The notes under the pieces were generated by a model. The model saw only the letters and a list, made by a program, of their open reading frames with translations. It was not told the origin of the DNA and did no database searches. From Chryseobacterium contaminans (GTDB lineage: Bacteria; Bacteroidota; Bacteroidia; Flavobacteriales; Weeksellaceae), in assembly GCF_001684955.1 (NCBI RefSeq), contig NZ_MAYF01000135.1:1-45121 (forward strand): a DNA stretch of 45,121 bases, written 5' to 3'. The position numbers and the translations under genes were made by a program. Every line of letters starts with the position of its first letter. Within the stretch, counting starts at the first letter, position 1. This document shows, piece after piece, positions 14,392 through 23,488 of this stretch.

Positions 14392-15261
14392 TTAATGAGT
14401 GTTTTTTATTGAATTATAATTAACAAGATGGTGTTCTTTTCTTTCAAGTGAAGTTTTATAGACTTCACCAACAAAACCCAATATTTCAAATAATTTAACA
14501 GCATCTTTATCTTGGCTTTGAAAGAAATTGAAAAGCTTTAAATATTCTCTTGCCAAATTTAAATCATTTTTTGTGACAGGATTTATAGCATGATGTAATA
14601 AATTATAGTCCGTTAATGATATACCTAAACCACAGCCATTATCATCACAACAAATAGCATCACCAATTTCAATTCTATTTTCTTCTATACAATATTTGCA
14701 AGATCCACCACCAGCATAGCTTTGACAATCATCATTTGAAACGAAGTTACCACCATAACCTGGACAAGTATGCAGAGATATTGGATCTGGAATAAATGTA
14801 TTACCACAAAATGGGCATCCATTTTGATAAAGGTCAGCAAAATTCTTATTAACAGGTTCTGCCGTTATGGACTCTTTTTCTATTAATTTTAAAAGAGCTT
14901 GATATAAAATTAAACTCGAGTTGAAAGAGTCTGTCTCGATAAGTGTACTAAATTCGCCTTCTTTGTTTGCCTCATATAAATTTTGTGAGCCAATTATAAC
15001 TGTGTTGTCAATAAGATATAATTTCCCATGAAAGTAACTTTGATCTATTTTAAGTGCGTCATTTGGGATGTAATTACTATCACTTCTACAAATTGTTAAG
15101 CTATATACATTTTCAGGAATAAGTTTTATATATTCATCGTATGTTTTTTTTCCAATGTATGCGCTTAATAGGAATACGCGTTCCTGTGCATTAATTAATA
15201 ATTGTTTAAGCTTATCCCAGAATTCCTGTCCATATAAAAATTGAAGTTTTAATTGCTGCAT
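14392..15261 (-). CDS. Phospholipase D-fold protein with Cys-rich (zinc-ribbon-like) insert
   Basis: A 289-residue cytosolic protein. The N-terminal part holds one HKD motif, H78-G-K80-x4-D85, followed by G-S-Q-N (residues 91-94), the mark of PLD-superfamily phosphodiesterases. Single-HKD members act as dimers; bacterial ones include Nuc-type endonucleases and BfiI-type restriction nucleases. Residues 149-210 contain nine Cys, among them CPFC (149-152), C166, C179, CKYC (188-191), C204-C205 and C210, which suggests one or two zinc-binding knuckles. The C-terminal 75 residues are helical without a known motif. It is 150 bases downstream of the HEPN gene on the same strand, likely one transcript, and faces the XRE gene. 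A nuclease in a defence-like cassette is a reasonable inference, not shown. Confidence 0.82.
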   Translation of the reverse strand: MQQLKLQFLYGQEFWDKLKQLLINAQERVFLLSAYIGKKTYDEYIKLIPENVYSLTICRSDSNYIPNDALKIDQSYFHGKLYLIDNTVIIGSQNLYEANKEGEFSTLIETDSFNSSLILYQALLKLIEKESITAEPVNKNFADLYQNGCPFCGNTFIPDPISLHTCPGYGGNFVSNDDCQSYAGGGSCKYCIEENRIEIGDAICCDDNGCGLGISLTDYNLLHHAINPVTKNDLNLAREYLKLFNFFQSQDKDAVKLFEILGFVGEVYKTSLERKEHHLVNYNSIKNTH

Positions 15262-15411
15262 ATGCTATTTGCTATTTTATTTTTCACTTTATAATACTGT
15301 TTTTTTGAAAAGCGAAGTACATACAAAATCAAAGTCGTCTTGATTCTTCCTTTGTTGTTCGTAGTTTCCTTAATTTAAAATTATTTATTTTATTTTTATA
15401 GTAGATAGGAA

Positions 15412-16077
15412 TTAGCTTGTTTGCATTATAAAATTTAAAACTCCTTGATACATCAAATTTACTTGATCTATATTGTATTCAGAATATTTTCCATGAGCAG
15501 CTCGATTTCTTAAATCTAGCCAAGCTGTTATATTTTTTTGTTCCAATATTCCATAGACCCCTGCTTTAGTTAAATCGGCATTTAAAACATTAGCTTTTTT
15601 AGGAATTACATCATGCTCTTTTGTAATTACTGTTTCAATGTGGGAATTTTCACAAAGTTTTCGTAAATGTTCCTCCAAAACAGAGCCTATCATAACGGCT
15701 GCTGGATCTTTGTATTTTTCATCAAGCAGATATTTACTCATTTCTAAAAAGTTAGAAAACACCTCTGCTGTAACTAATTTTTTGATTTTTTCTAACCAAT
15801 CTAATTCTATTTCATGTCTAATTGAGTATAAAATATTCAATCCAGCCTTAGCTTTATAAAAATAATTATGATCTACTAGTCTTGTAAACTCTTTATAGTA
15901 TGTATGATTTTCTCCAAATAGATTTGCTATAAAAGATAAAGATAAAGTTCTGAACCCAGCATGTAATCCAGCATCAACAAAATCATCACTAAATTCGGAA
16001 TATGTTTTAGTATTTAATAATTTATTTCCTTTATCAATAATTAGGTCGATTCTTGTAATTAATTCTTCTTTTTTCAT
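15412..16077 (-). CDS. HEPN-type helical protein (putative RNase)
   Basis: A 221-residue all-helical protein. Near its C-terminus A-W-L-D-L-R190-N-R-A-A-H195-G-K-Y-S-E-Y carries the R-x4-H motif that defines HEPN ribonucleases, in the common form RNxAAHG. The segment A-V-M-I-G-S-V-L-E-E-H-L-R-K-L-C before it is the matching earlier helix of this group. HEPN proteins cut RNA in toxin-antitoxin, abortive-infection and CRISPR-associated settings; some are inactive relatives. The ATG at 16077 begins a helical N-terminal domain of about 110 residues that I do not recognise. It precedes the PLD gene on the same strand, so they probably form a two-gene unit. Confidence 0.78.
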   Translation of the reverse strand: MKKEELITRIDLIIDKGNKLLNTKTYSEFSDDFVDAGLHAGFRTLSLSFIANLFGENHTYYKEFTRLVDHNYFYKAKAGLNILYSIRHEIELDWLEKIKKLVTAEVFSNFLEMSKYLLDEKYKDPAAVMIGSVLEEHLRKLCENSHIETVITKEHDVIPKKANVLNADLTKAGVYGILEQKNITAWLDLRNRAAHGKYSEYNIDQVNLMYQGVLNFIMQTS

Positions 16078-16198
16078 GGTTTGGCAAGTTATATAATTTT
16101 AAAATTACAGAAAAAAAGACAATTTTTCCAATTAACTATACTTTTTATAAAATTAAAATATTATCATAATACCTCTTTATGGGAAACCGTAATCGAAA

Positions 16199-16229
16199 CA
16201 AAAACCGCTCTGCAAAAGCAGAACGGTTA
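16199..16229 (-). terminator. Intrinsic terminator of groEL
   Basis: Arms AACCGCTCTGC (16203-16213) and GCAGAACGGTT (16218-16228) with an AAAA-type loop. Read on the minus strand it ends in GGTTTTTGTTT, 30 bases past the groEL stop. Confidence 0.8.
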
Positions 16230-16257
16230 GTATATTAGATTGTCTTAGCTTACGCTG

Positions 16258-17985
<1,728 letters not shown>

Positions 17986-18264
17986 TTATCCGATGATTCC
18001 CAATAAGTCAGCTTCTCTTACAATTAAGTAATCTTTCCCTTCTAACTTCAATTCGGAACCTGAATATTTTCCATAAAGAACTTTGTCACCTACCTGAACC
18101 GTTGTAGGTTCGTCTTTTTTACCAGGACCTACTGCCACTACAGTACCTTCTTGCGGCTTTTCCTTTGCAGTATCCGGGATAATAATACCTGAAGCTGTTT
18201 TAGTTTCTGCTGCTATTGGCTCTACCAGAACTCTGTCTGCCAATGGTTTAAAGTTTACTGACAT
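17986..18264 (-). CDS. groES: Co-chaperonin GroES
   Basis: A 92-residue co-chaperonin of the usual length. It opens with [11 protein letters not shown], has the mobile-loop segment [10 protein letters not shown] with Ile-Ile-Ile that docks to GroEL, and then [11 protein letters not shown]. It forms the seven-membered lid of GroEL in the cytosol. It is the first gene of a groES-groEL unit on the minus strand, separated from groEL by an unusual repeat spacer. ATG 18264 is the standard start. Confidence 0.99.
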   Translation of the reverse strand: MSVNFKPLADRVLVEPIAAETKTASGIIIPDTAKEKPQEGTVVAVGPGKKDEPTTVQVGDKVLYGKYSGSELKLEGKDYLIVREADLLGIIG

Positions 18265-18390
18265 AATATATTTATTTTTTAATTATTTCTGTCTTGTAAT
18301 TCTCTAAATGTATGCCATGAGACAGCAGTGGTTGAAATGGCAGACTTTTTATTTCGGAATGTGAAAATTTGGCAGAAAAATATAAAACAG

Positions 18391-18419
18391 AAAGCCGGAA
18401 ATTTCCGGCTTTTATTTTA
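18391..18419. terminator. Stem-loop between groES and the first Cys-rich peptide
   Basis: Palindrome AGCCGGAAATTTCCGGCT (18393-18410) flanked by A and T runs. It lies about 25 bases past the peptide stop and can end that minus-strand transcript. A near-identical stem occurs at 18871-18891 after the second peptide. Confidence 0.75.
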
Positions 18420-18444
18420 AGTGTTTAATTTTATGGATGCTGTT

Positions 18445-18579
18445 TTACGGGCATTGTTGTCCCGGCCCGATCCATAGGATACATTGTCCTTTGTAGTTGT
18501 ACTCACAGCAAAAGCGTCCTGCCGCTCCGCCATTGATTGATTTCTGAGCATCTCTGCTTAATAATTTGGCATTTTTCAT
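18445..18579 (-). CDS. Small Cys-rich peptide with double-glycine-type leader (paralogue 1)
   Basis: A 44-residue peptide from ATG 18579, too short for ordinary ORF cut-offs. The leader M-K-N-A-K-L-L-S-R-D-A-Q-K-S-I-N-G-G ends in Gly-Gly, as in peptides processed and exported by C39-peptidase ABC transporters. The rest (A-A-G-R-F-C-C-E-Y, then C-I-L-W-I-G-P-G-Q) has three Cys. It shares its leader and its end (C-I-L-W-I-G-P-G-Q) with the second peptide at 18921. These fit the bacteriocin-like small peptides noted in Chryseobacterium; no transporter or modifying enzyme is in the window, and the activity is unknown. A -7 box and hairpin leader lie upstream. Confidence 0.72.
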   Translation of the reverse strand: MKNAKLLSRDAQKSINGGAAGRFCCEYNYKGQCILWIGPGQQCP

Positions 18580-18605
18580 AGTTAATAATATTTAATTTGT
18601 ATACT

Positions 18606-18666
18606 TCCTGAACGTTTAAAGTCAATCAGGATTTTGACATTTGGTGTTTAGTGTATATCAAAGATA
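18606..18666 (-). promoter_or_regulatory. Promoter -7 box and leader hairpin of peptide 1
   Basis: Minus-strand TATCTTTG (18666-18659) fits TAnnTTTG; no good -33 TTG is seen. The leader contains a CCTGATTGAC segment and an inverted pair TCCTGA/TCAGGA (18606-18611, 18626-18631). The same arrangement stands ahead of peptide 2. Confidence 0.5.
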
Positions 18667-18867
18667 ATATTTTTTCCTTTATAAGTGATATATTTTAATC
18701 GCTTTTTTAAATATAATTTATTGGTTATCAGTTGTTACTGGTTTTTTATTTCAAATAGGTGCTGTGGATGGAATTTGTAGAAGGGTTAGGATTCTTCATT
18801 TTGCATTTGGAAATCAATGATAATACTATCAAAGCAAGATGATTAAAATAGATAGAGTATGAATATA

Positions 18868-18892
18868 AAAAGCCGGAAACAATTTCCGGCTA
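18868..18892 (-). terminator. Terminator of second Cys-rich peptide
   Basis: Arms AGCCGGAAA (18871-18879) and TTTCCGGCT (18883-18891). On the minus strand it is followed by CTTTTTATATTC. It lies 30 bases past the stop of the peptide at 18921. Confidence 0.8.
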
Positions 18893-18920
18893 TTATAATA
18901 ATTTGCTTTATAAAATTGAT

Positions 18921-19061
18921 CTATGGACAATATTGCCCAGGCCCGATCCATAAGATACAATTACCATTTCTGTCCTTTTCACAGCATTTGATTTTGGCTG
19001 TAACAATTCCTCCACAAATTACTTTTTGTGCTTCTCTGTTTAATAATTTAGCATTTTTCAT
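18921..19061 (-). CDS. Small Cys-rich peptide with double-glycine-type leader (paralogue 2)
   Basis: A 46-residue peptide from ATG 19061; an upstream TTG at 19109 adds a Lys-rich tail and is unlikely. Its leader M-K-N-A-K-L-L-N-R-E-A-Q-K-V-I-C-G-G matches peptide 1 except at a few positions, and it ends N-C-I-L-W-I-G-P-G-Q-Y-C-P, again like peptide 1. Between lie I-V-T-A-K-I-K-C-C-E-K-D. Cys count is four, plus one in the leader. Leader plus promoter are duplicated with the gene, pointing to tandem duplication. Role unknown; export by a C39 ABC transporter elsewhere in the genome would be expected by family analogy. Confidence 0.78.
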   Translation of the reverse strand: MKNAKLLNREAQKVICGGIVTAKIKCCEKDRNGNCILWIGPGQYCP

Positions 19062-19089
19062 AATGTGTAATACCTTCGTTTTTTTTGAT

Positions 19090-19155
19090 TCCTGAATATT
19101 GAATGTCAATCAGGCTTTTTTTGACAGTTCGTGTTTTATTGCTGTTTCAAAGGTA
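19090..19155 (-). promoter_or_regulatory. Promoter -7 box and leader hairpin of peptide 2
   Basis: Minus-strand TACCTTTG (19155-19148) fits TAnnTTTG. The leader has CCTGATTGACATTCAATATT with the inverted pair CCTGA/TCAGG (19091-19095, 19110-19114), as in peptide 1. Confidence 0.5.
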
Positions 19156-19224
19156 AGTGTTTTTAATACAGATTGTTAAGCAGTTTGTAGACAGAAGACA
19201 GGTATTGATAGGTTGAAAATACTT

Positions 19225-19947
19225 TTATGGGATCATCTCCAGAAACATTTTTCTTCCTTCCATATCCATTTCCTGTTTTACAATTTTTCTTGTTTCAGGA
19301 TCAATATAATAGGTAACAGTAGAAGCTTTGTTGCTGATGTCATCATTTGTTTTTACAGCCCACACTGTTTTTCCTTTGTATTCTGCCTTCTGGGTATCCA
19401 GAATATAGGCTTTCATCATTCCTTTTTTCTCGGATTTTGGATTGTAATCAAAAATAGAAATTTCAGCAGTGTAATTTTCTTTTAGTGGAAGAAACCTTAT
19501 CAGCATAGCATAACTGCTGCTGTCAAAATAGTGGGTTGCAGGAATATCAATAATATCTTTTTTCTGAGTCTTTTTATCCAGATAATAACCACTCACTTTA
19601 TCTTTACCGGATTTGAGAACCATATCTCTCATCATATTATAAGATGAGTGATAGATGGGGGTAAAATCAGAGGTTTTTACAAGGGTAGAGTCTGTCCATT
19701 GGGCATCCGGAGCTTGCTTTAGTTTTACAGTTGTTCTGATGAGAAGATCTGTTTTGTTTAATCTTTTAAGTTCTGTAATAATACTTCCAATTTCTGTTTT
19801 TGAACCAGCATTATCGGCGTACCATACCGCTTCAGATGTTTCATCTTTAATCAGTTTGGAATTGATGTCTGCATTTTCTGGAGTAATCAGCTTTTGTGAA
19901 AAAAAATGAGTACTGCTTATCAATAAAAGAAAAATAAATGTTCTCAT
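19225..19947 (-). CDS. Secreted protein of unknown function (GLPGLI/DUF3108-like look)
   Basis: A 240-residue protein with a signal peptide (MRTFIFLLLISSTHFFSQ). The mature sequence is beta-rich, with repeated K-x-x-x-Y strands and a late Y-Y-I-D-P-E-T-R-K-I-V-K-Q-E-M-D segment, a pattern seen in DUF3108 and related periplasmic beta-barrel-like proteins. I cannot confirm a family by eye. Expected location is the periplasm or outer surface. It lies between the peptide genes and a dicarboxylate symporter with its own spacers on both sides, so it is probably a single unit. ATG 19947 is set by the signal peptide. Confidence 0.7.
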   Translation of the reverse strand: MRTFIFLLLISSTHFFSQKLITPENADINSKLIKDETSEAVWYADNAGSKTEIGSIITELKRLNKTDLLIRTTVKLKQAPDAQWTDSTLVKTSDFTPIYHSSYNMMRDMVLKSGKDKVSGYYLDKKTQKKDIIDIPATHYFDSSSYAMLIRFLPLKENYTAEISIFDYNPKSEKKGMMKAYILDTQKAEYKGKTVWAVKTNDDISNKASTVTYYIDPETRKIVKQEMDMEGRKMFLEMIP

Positions 19948-20030
19948 AGTCTTTTTATGAATTAGTTATTCTAATTTTTAAAAAGTTACATCATTGAAAA
20001 CTAATATATTAAAATAAATACTGATTCAAA

Positions 20031-21251
20031 TTAAGCAGAAGGGATCTCACTTTTCTGATGCTGGTTTATTTTAGAAATAATAGCTCCTGAAACGGCAATG
20101 CCAATAAAATTGGTTACCGATCTGGCTTCGTTCATAAATCGGTCTACACTATAAAGAAGGGCAATATCCGTTAGTGGTATTTTTCCAAATCTGTTTAATG
20201 TGAAAATAAGCGCTAAGAATCCTGAACCGGGTACACCGGATGCTGTTTTTGAAGTAATGGAAATGATAACAAAGAGCCATACATAATCATTAAAGCTTAA
20301 ATCAATATTATAAAACTGAACAAGAAAGCAGCAGGTTACCGAAATATAGATACAAGCTCCGGCAAGATTAAAATTATATCCCAGAGGAATAATGAATCTT
20401 AAAATTTTTCTGCTATACCCCTGAGATTCCATTTTTTCAAAAATTAAAGGGAAAGCAGTTTTGGAGGATGAAGTCGTGATAACCAAAATAATTTCTTCCT
20501 TGATATCCAGTAAAAACTTCCACAGATTGAATTTGAACAGATAAGAAACAAGCCCTAAAATTCCCAAAATAAATACAATATCTGTAAGATAAATAGTTGC
20601 CACTACCTTACTCAGAGGAAGAAGAGTATTGATGCCATAAACAGCAACACCATATGCAATATTGCAGAAAATGATAAACGGAAGAATAATATAAAGGTAT
20701 TTAATAACAGTATAGAAGATATCTGTCCCACGCCCCAAAATATTCAGGAACTTTTCTTTTTTTGATGAAAAATTCATAGCAATTCCTATCAGAATAGAGA
20801 GAAAAAGAAAAATACCATGTCTGTTGAGATACAGAACAGTAGAAATACGTCCGTCCTTTATTTCAAAGGTTTTAGGAAGAGCAGTGTTAATACGGGTAAT
20901 GTCAATTCCGGTATCAGAGCCAGGCTCCATCACTAAACCAAAGGTAAGCCCTAACAGAATGGCCGCCGAACTTACAATTAAAAAGTATGAAATGGTTTGC
21001 AACACAATATTACTGGCATTTTTAATTTCGGATAGCTGGCAGATTCCATAAATGATTGCCATAAAAATAACCGGAAGAATAAAGGCTTCCAGGATCATAA
21101 AAAAATACCGGCTTACGACTCCCAGTTTAATACTCTCTTCAGGAACATAATGCCCTGCCAGTACACCGCATATCATGGCAGTAAACACATACAAAGTAAG
21201 GTTTTTGAGGTATTTGCCGGTGAATGTTTTTGGAGACTGTAGCAAATTCAT
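20031..21251 (-). CDS. Dicarboxylate/amino-acid:cation symporter (DAACS/SDF family)
   Basis: A 406-residue inner-membrane carrier with about eight membrane segments. Diagnostic are S-S-S-K-T-A-F-P-L near residue 260 (first serine-rich re-entrant hairpin), then G-Y-N-F-N-L-A-G-A, and T-S-K-T-A-S-G-V-P-G-S-G-F (second hairpin). The family takes up C4-dicarboxylates, glutamate or aspartate with Na+ or H+. Here the usual NMDGT motif is replaced by N-F-N-L-A-G. It follows the CitMHS gene on the same strand by 88 bases and may share its transcript and control by the neighbouring LytS/LytTR pair. Confidence 0.9.
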   Translation of the reverse strand: MNLLQSPKTFTGKYLKNLTLYVFTAMICGVLAGHYVPEESIKLGVVSRYFFMILEAFILPVIFMAIIYGICQLSEIKNASNIVLQTISYFLIVSSAAILLGLTFGLVMEPGSDTGIDITRINTALPKTFEIKDGRISTVLYLNRHGIFLFLSILIGIAMNFSSKKEKFLNILGRGTDIFYTVIKYLYIILPFIIFCNIAYGVAVYGINTLLPLSKVVATIYLTDIVFILGILGLVSYLFKFNLWKFLLDIKEEIILVITTSSSKTAFPLIFEKMESQGYSRKILRFIIPLGYNFNLAGACIYISVTCCFLVQFYNIDLSFNDYVWLFVIISITSKTASGVPGSGFLALIFTLNRFGKIPLTDIALLYSVDRFMNEARSVTNFIGIAVSGAIISKINQHQKSEIPSA

Positions 21252-21339
21252 CTGGAAATTAAACTGTTTTTATAAACATATTTTTAGGCTTGATTATTCT
21301 TTTTGAAGTTGAAGATACTCATTATTCATCAAATATTGA

Positions 21340-22626
21340 TTATATCGTTCCGAGAAGCAAAGCTCCTATCAGCATGATGATTGATGATCCGATTGCCCAC
21401 TTTAAAGTGTATTTAAGATGGTCTGAATATTCCACACCAGCCAATGATACCAATAGATAGGTGGAAGGAACAAGCGGACTCAGCAAGTGCGAGGCCTGCC
21501 CCACAAGGCTTGCTCTTCCCAATATTTCAGGAGCAATATCCAATTGACGGCCTGTAGCCTCAATGATTGGCAATATTCCGAAATAATAAGCATCATTGGT
21601 CAGAAAGAAGGTAAGCGGAACACTGAAAATGGCTGTAATAATATTAAGATAGCCGCCCCAGCTTTTGGGAACAATCTCTATCATACTGTTTCCCATTGCC
21701 TGCATGATTCCTGTTCCATTGAGAATCCCGGTGAAAATTCCTGCTCCAAAGATCATTCCTGCCACAGATAAAGCATTTCCTGCATGCTTTGAAATGATTT
21801 TTTGCTGATCTTTCAGTTTAGGATAGTTGATGACCGATGCAATACAAAATGCAATCATAAAAGCAATTCCTAGCGGAACAATATCCAGTATCATAACAGC
21901 CAGCAAAATGAGCGTCAGGAAAAGGTTGATCCAGATCAGCTTTGGGCGAAGCAGTTTAGGATCAGCCTCTCCAACAATGTCGCTCGTACTATATTGATTG
22001 TGTTTTCCATATTTTGCAATGCGCTTTTTTTCCTTTTTTCCCAGGATATAAGCAACAAAGATTACCCACAGAATTCCTAAAGCCATAATAGGAATCATAG
22101 GAACGAAAATTTCTGTATGTCCCAGTTTCAGGGAGCTCATCACCCTTGCAGTAGGACCTCCCCAAGGTAAGATGTTCATAATTCCTCCGGCCAGCATGAT
22201 AATACAGGTAAGGGTAAGGGGATTCATTCCCTGTTTTTTATATAAAGGAAGCATCGCCGCTACCACAATAATATAGGTGGAAGAACCGTCACCATCCAAA
22301 GAAACTAAGGTGGTAAGGATAGCCGTCCCTATAGTGGTTTTTACAGGATTATCTCCAACAGCTTTTAAAATAAAGTTCACTAAAGGTTCAAAAAGACCAG
22401 TGTCTATCATTAAGCTGAAATAAAGAATGGCAAAAATGAGCATGACACCGGTAAGGGCAATTTCTTTGACCCCGTTTTTCATCATCTCTCCCAGATTGGG
22501 TCCAAAACCAGCGATGAGTGCTATTGCTACAGGAATAATAACTAAGGCGGTAAGTGGAGTCATTTTTTTATTCATGATGAGCACCATAAAAATAATGATC
22601 ATCAGAAATCCAAGGAGTGTAAGCAT
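21340..22626 (-). CDS. CitMHS-family citrate:cation symporter
   Basis: A 428-residue inner-membrane protein with about eleven hydrophobic segments. Marks of the CitMHS family are L-D-G-D-G-S-S-T-Y near residue 110, G-G-I-M-N-I-L-P-W-G-G-P-T-A-R, and F-L-T-N-D-A-Y-Y-F-G-I-L-P late in the protein. Bacillus CitM/CitH import citrate complexed with divalent metal. The substrate here is predicted to be citrate or a related tricarboxylate. It lies between a DUF2490 gene (18 bases) and the dicarboxylate symporter, all minus-strand, divergent from the LytS/LytTR pair. Confidence 0.92.
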   Translation of the reverse strand: MLTLLGFLMIIIFMVLIMNKKMTPLTALVIIPVAIALIAGFGPNLGEMMKNGVKEIALTGVMLIFAILYFSLMIDTGLFEPLVNFILKAVGDNPVKTTIGTAILTTLVSLDGDGSSTYIIVVAAMLPLYKKQGMNPLTLTCIIMLAGGIMNILPWGGPTARVMSSLKLGHTEIFVPMIPIMALGILWVIFVAYILGKKEKKRIAKYGKHNQYSTSDIVGEADPKLLRPKLIWINLFLTLILLAVMILDIVPLGIAFMIAFCIASVINYPKLKDQQKIISKHAGNALSVAGMIFGAGIFTGILNGTGIMQAMGNSMIEIVPKSWGGYLNIITAIFSVPLTFFLTNDAYYFGILPIIEATGRQLDIAPEILGRASLVGQASHLLSPLVPSTYLLVSLAGVEYSDHLKYTLKWAIGSSIIMLIGALLLGTI

Positions 22627-22644
22627 AGGTGATTGTATTTGAGG

Positions 22645-23337
22645 TTATTTATTTTTATTTTTTCTCCAGTCGAAACTGTTTCTGTAGCCAACATAGGCAT
22701 AGTTGCTTGTAGATCCTGTTTCCAGTTGGTTGATAAAAGCGACTTCTATTGCAGAGTTTTTCCCAACTTTGATGCCTATTCCCGCTGTTAAACGGTTACT
22801 GTCAAACGGCTCTTCTTTCACCACATTCATCCTGATTTCATTTTTAAGAATACCGTAGAGTTTTTCTTTTTCTCCGGCTTTATTGAATGGAATGCGCAAA
22901 GAAATAAGGTATCGGAGTCTTACAATAAATTCATCAGGATTACTGATAAACCTTTCCTCTACACGAAACCGATGAGAAATAGAGGTTCTTCCAATATTTC
23001 CCCCAAGGCTTACCTGCTGGAAAGGTCTTTTTTCATACCTCTCCTTTTTGCGATTATCAGATTTATAGGAATCCAGAATCAGGAACATCATTCCCAAAGC
23101 AGGTTTTACGTCATTCGCCACCTCATAGTCTACATAAGCGGAAACCAGAAATAAGCGGGTATCATAAGCCAGGTCAAAAGACCGGTATTGGGAAAGAGCG
23201 GTTAAGGTACTTTTATCTGTCAGTCTTGCAGACATCAGATACTGAAACCACATATTATAATTATCACGGCTTTGTGCACAGATACACTGGCTGAACCCGA
23301 ATAAAAAAACGATGATTAATGATAATTTAATTTTCAT
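22645..23337 (-). CDS. DUF2490 domain protein, secreted
   Basis: The start ATG at 23337 (MKIKLSLIIVFLF) gives a signal peptide ending I-C-A-Q and a 230-residue protein; the open frame extends to a TTG at 23406, which is less likely. The mature part follows the DUF2490 layout: W-F-Q-Y-L-M-S-A-R, repeated amphipathic strands, S-H-R-F-R-V-E-E-R-F, and I-E-V-A-F-I-N-Q. The family is thought to be an outer-membrane beta-barrel but its role is unknown. It is 18 bases upstream of the citrate symporter, so it is a probable first gene of that unit and may help uptake across the outer membrane. Confidence 0.85.
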   Translation of the reverse strand: MKIKLSLIIVFLFGFSQCICAQSRDNYNMWFQYLMSARLTDKSTLTALSQYRSFDLAYDTRLFLVSAYVDYEVANDVKPALGMMFLILDSYKSDNRKKERYEKRPFQQVSLGGNIGRTSISHRFRVEERFISNPDEFIVRLRYLISLRIPFNKAGEKEKLYGILKNEIRMNVVKEEPFDSNRLTAGIGIKVGKNSAIEVAFINQLETGSTSNYAYVGYRNSFDWRKNKNK

Positions 23338-23455
23338 GTAAAATTGAATTAATATCCTGTTGTTCCAAATATATTTATAAGAAGGAGCCATGAATTTATT
23401 TTTCAATCAATAGCAGTTTTTATCAGTGAACTGCAATCTCAGGAAAAAAAGGTCT

Positions 23456-23463
23456 TATATTTG
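23456..23463 (+). promoter_or_regulatory. -7 promoter box for the LytS/LytTR pair
   Basis: TATATTTG fits the TAnnTTTG consensus about 26 bases before the ATG at 23489; a good -33 TTG is missing, so confidence is modest. Confidence 0.4.
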
Positions 23464-23488
23464 AAAGATTGAAAATTGGATATTTTAG

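Noticed and set aside
14392..15261. PLD protein as a cardiolipin synthase
   Set aside because: Only one HKD motif, no membrane segment and a Cys-rich insert; a nuclease-like role fits better.
18265..18390. CIRCE operator ahead of groES
   Set aside because: No TTAGCACTC-N9-GAGTGCTAA-like pair is present; CTGCCA repeats are too short and unsupported.
23338..23488. LytTR binding repeats between divergent units
   Set aside because: I looked for spaced direct repeats but found none clear enough to call.
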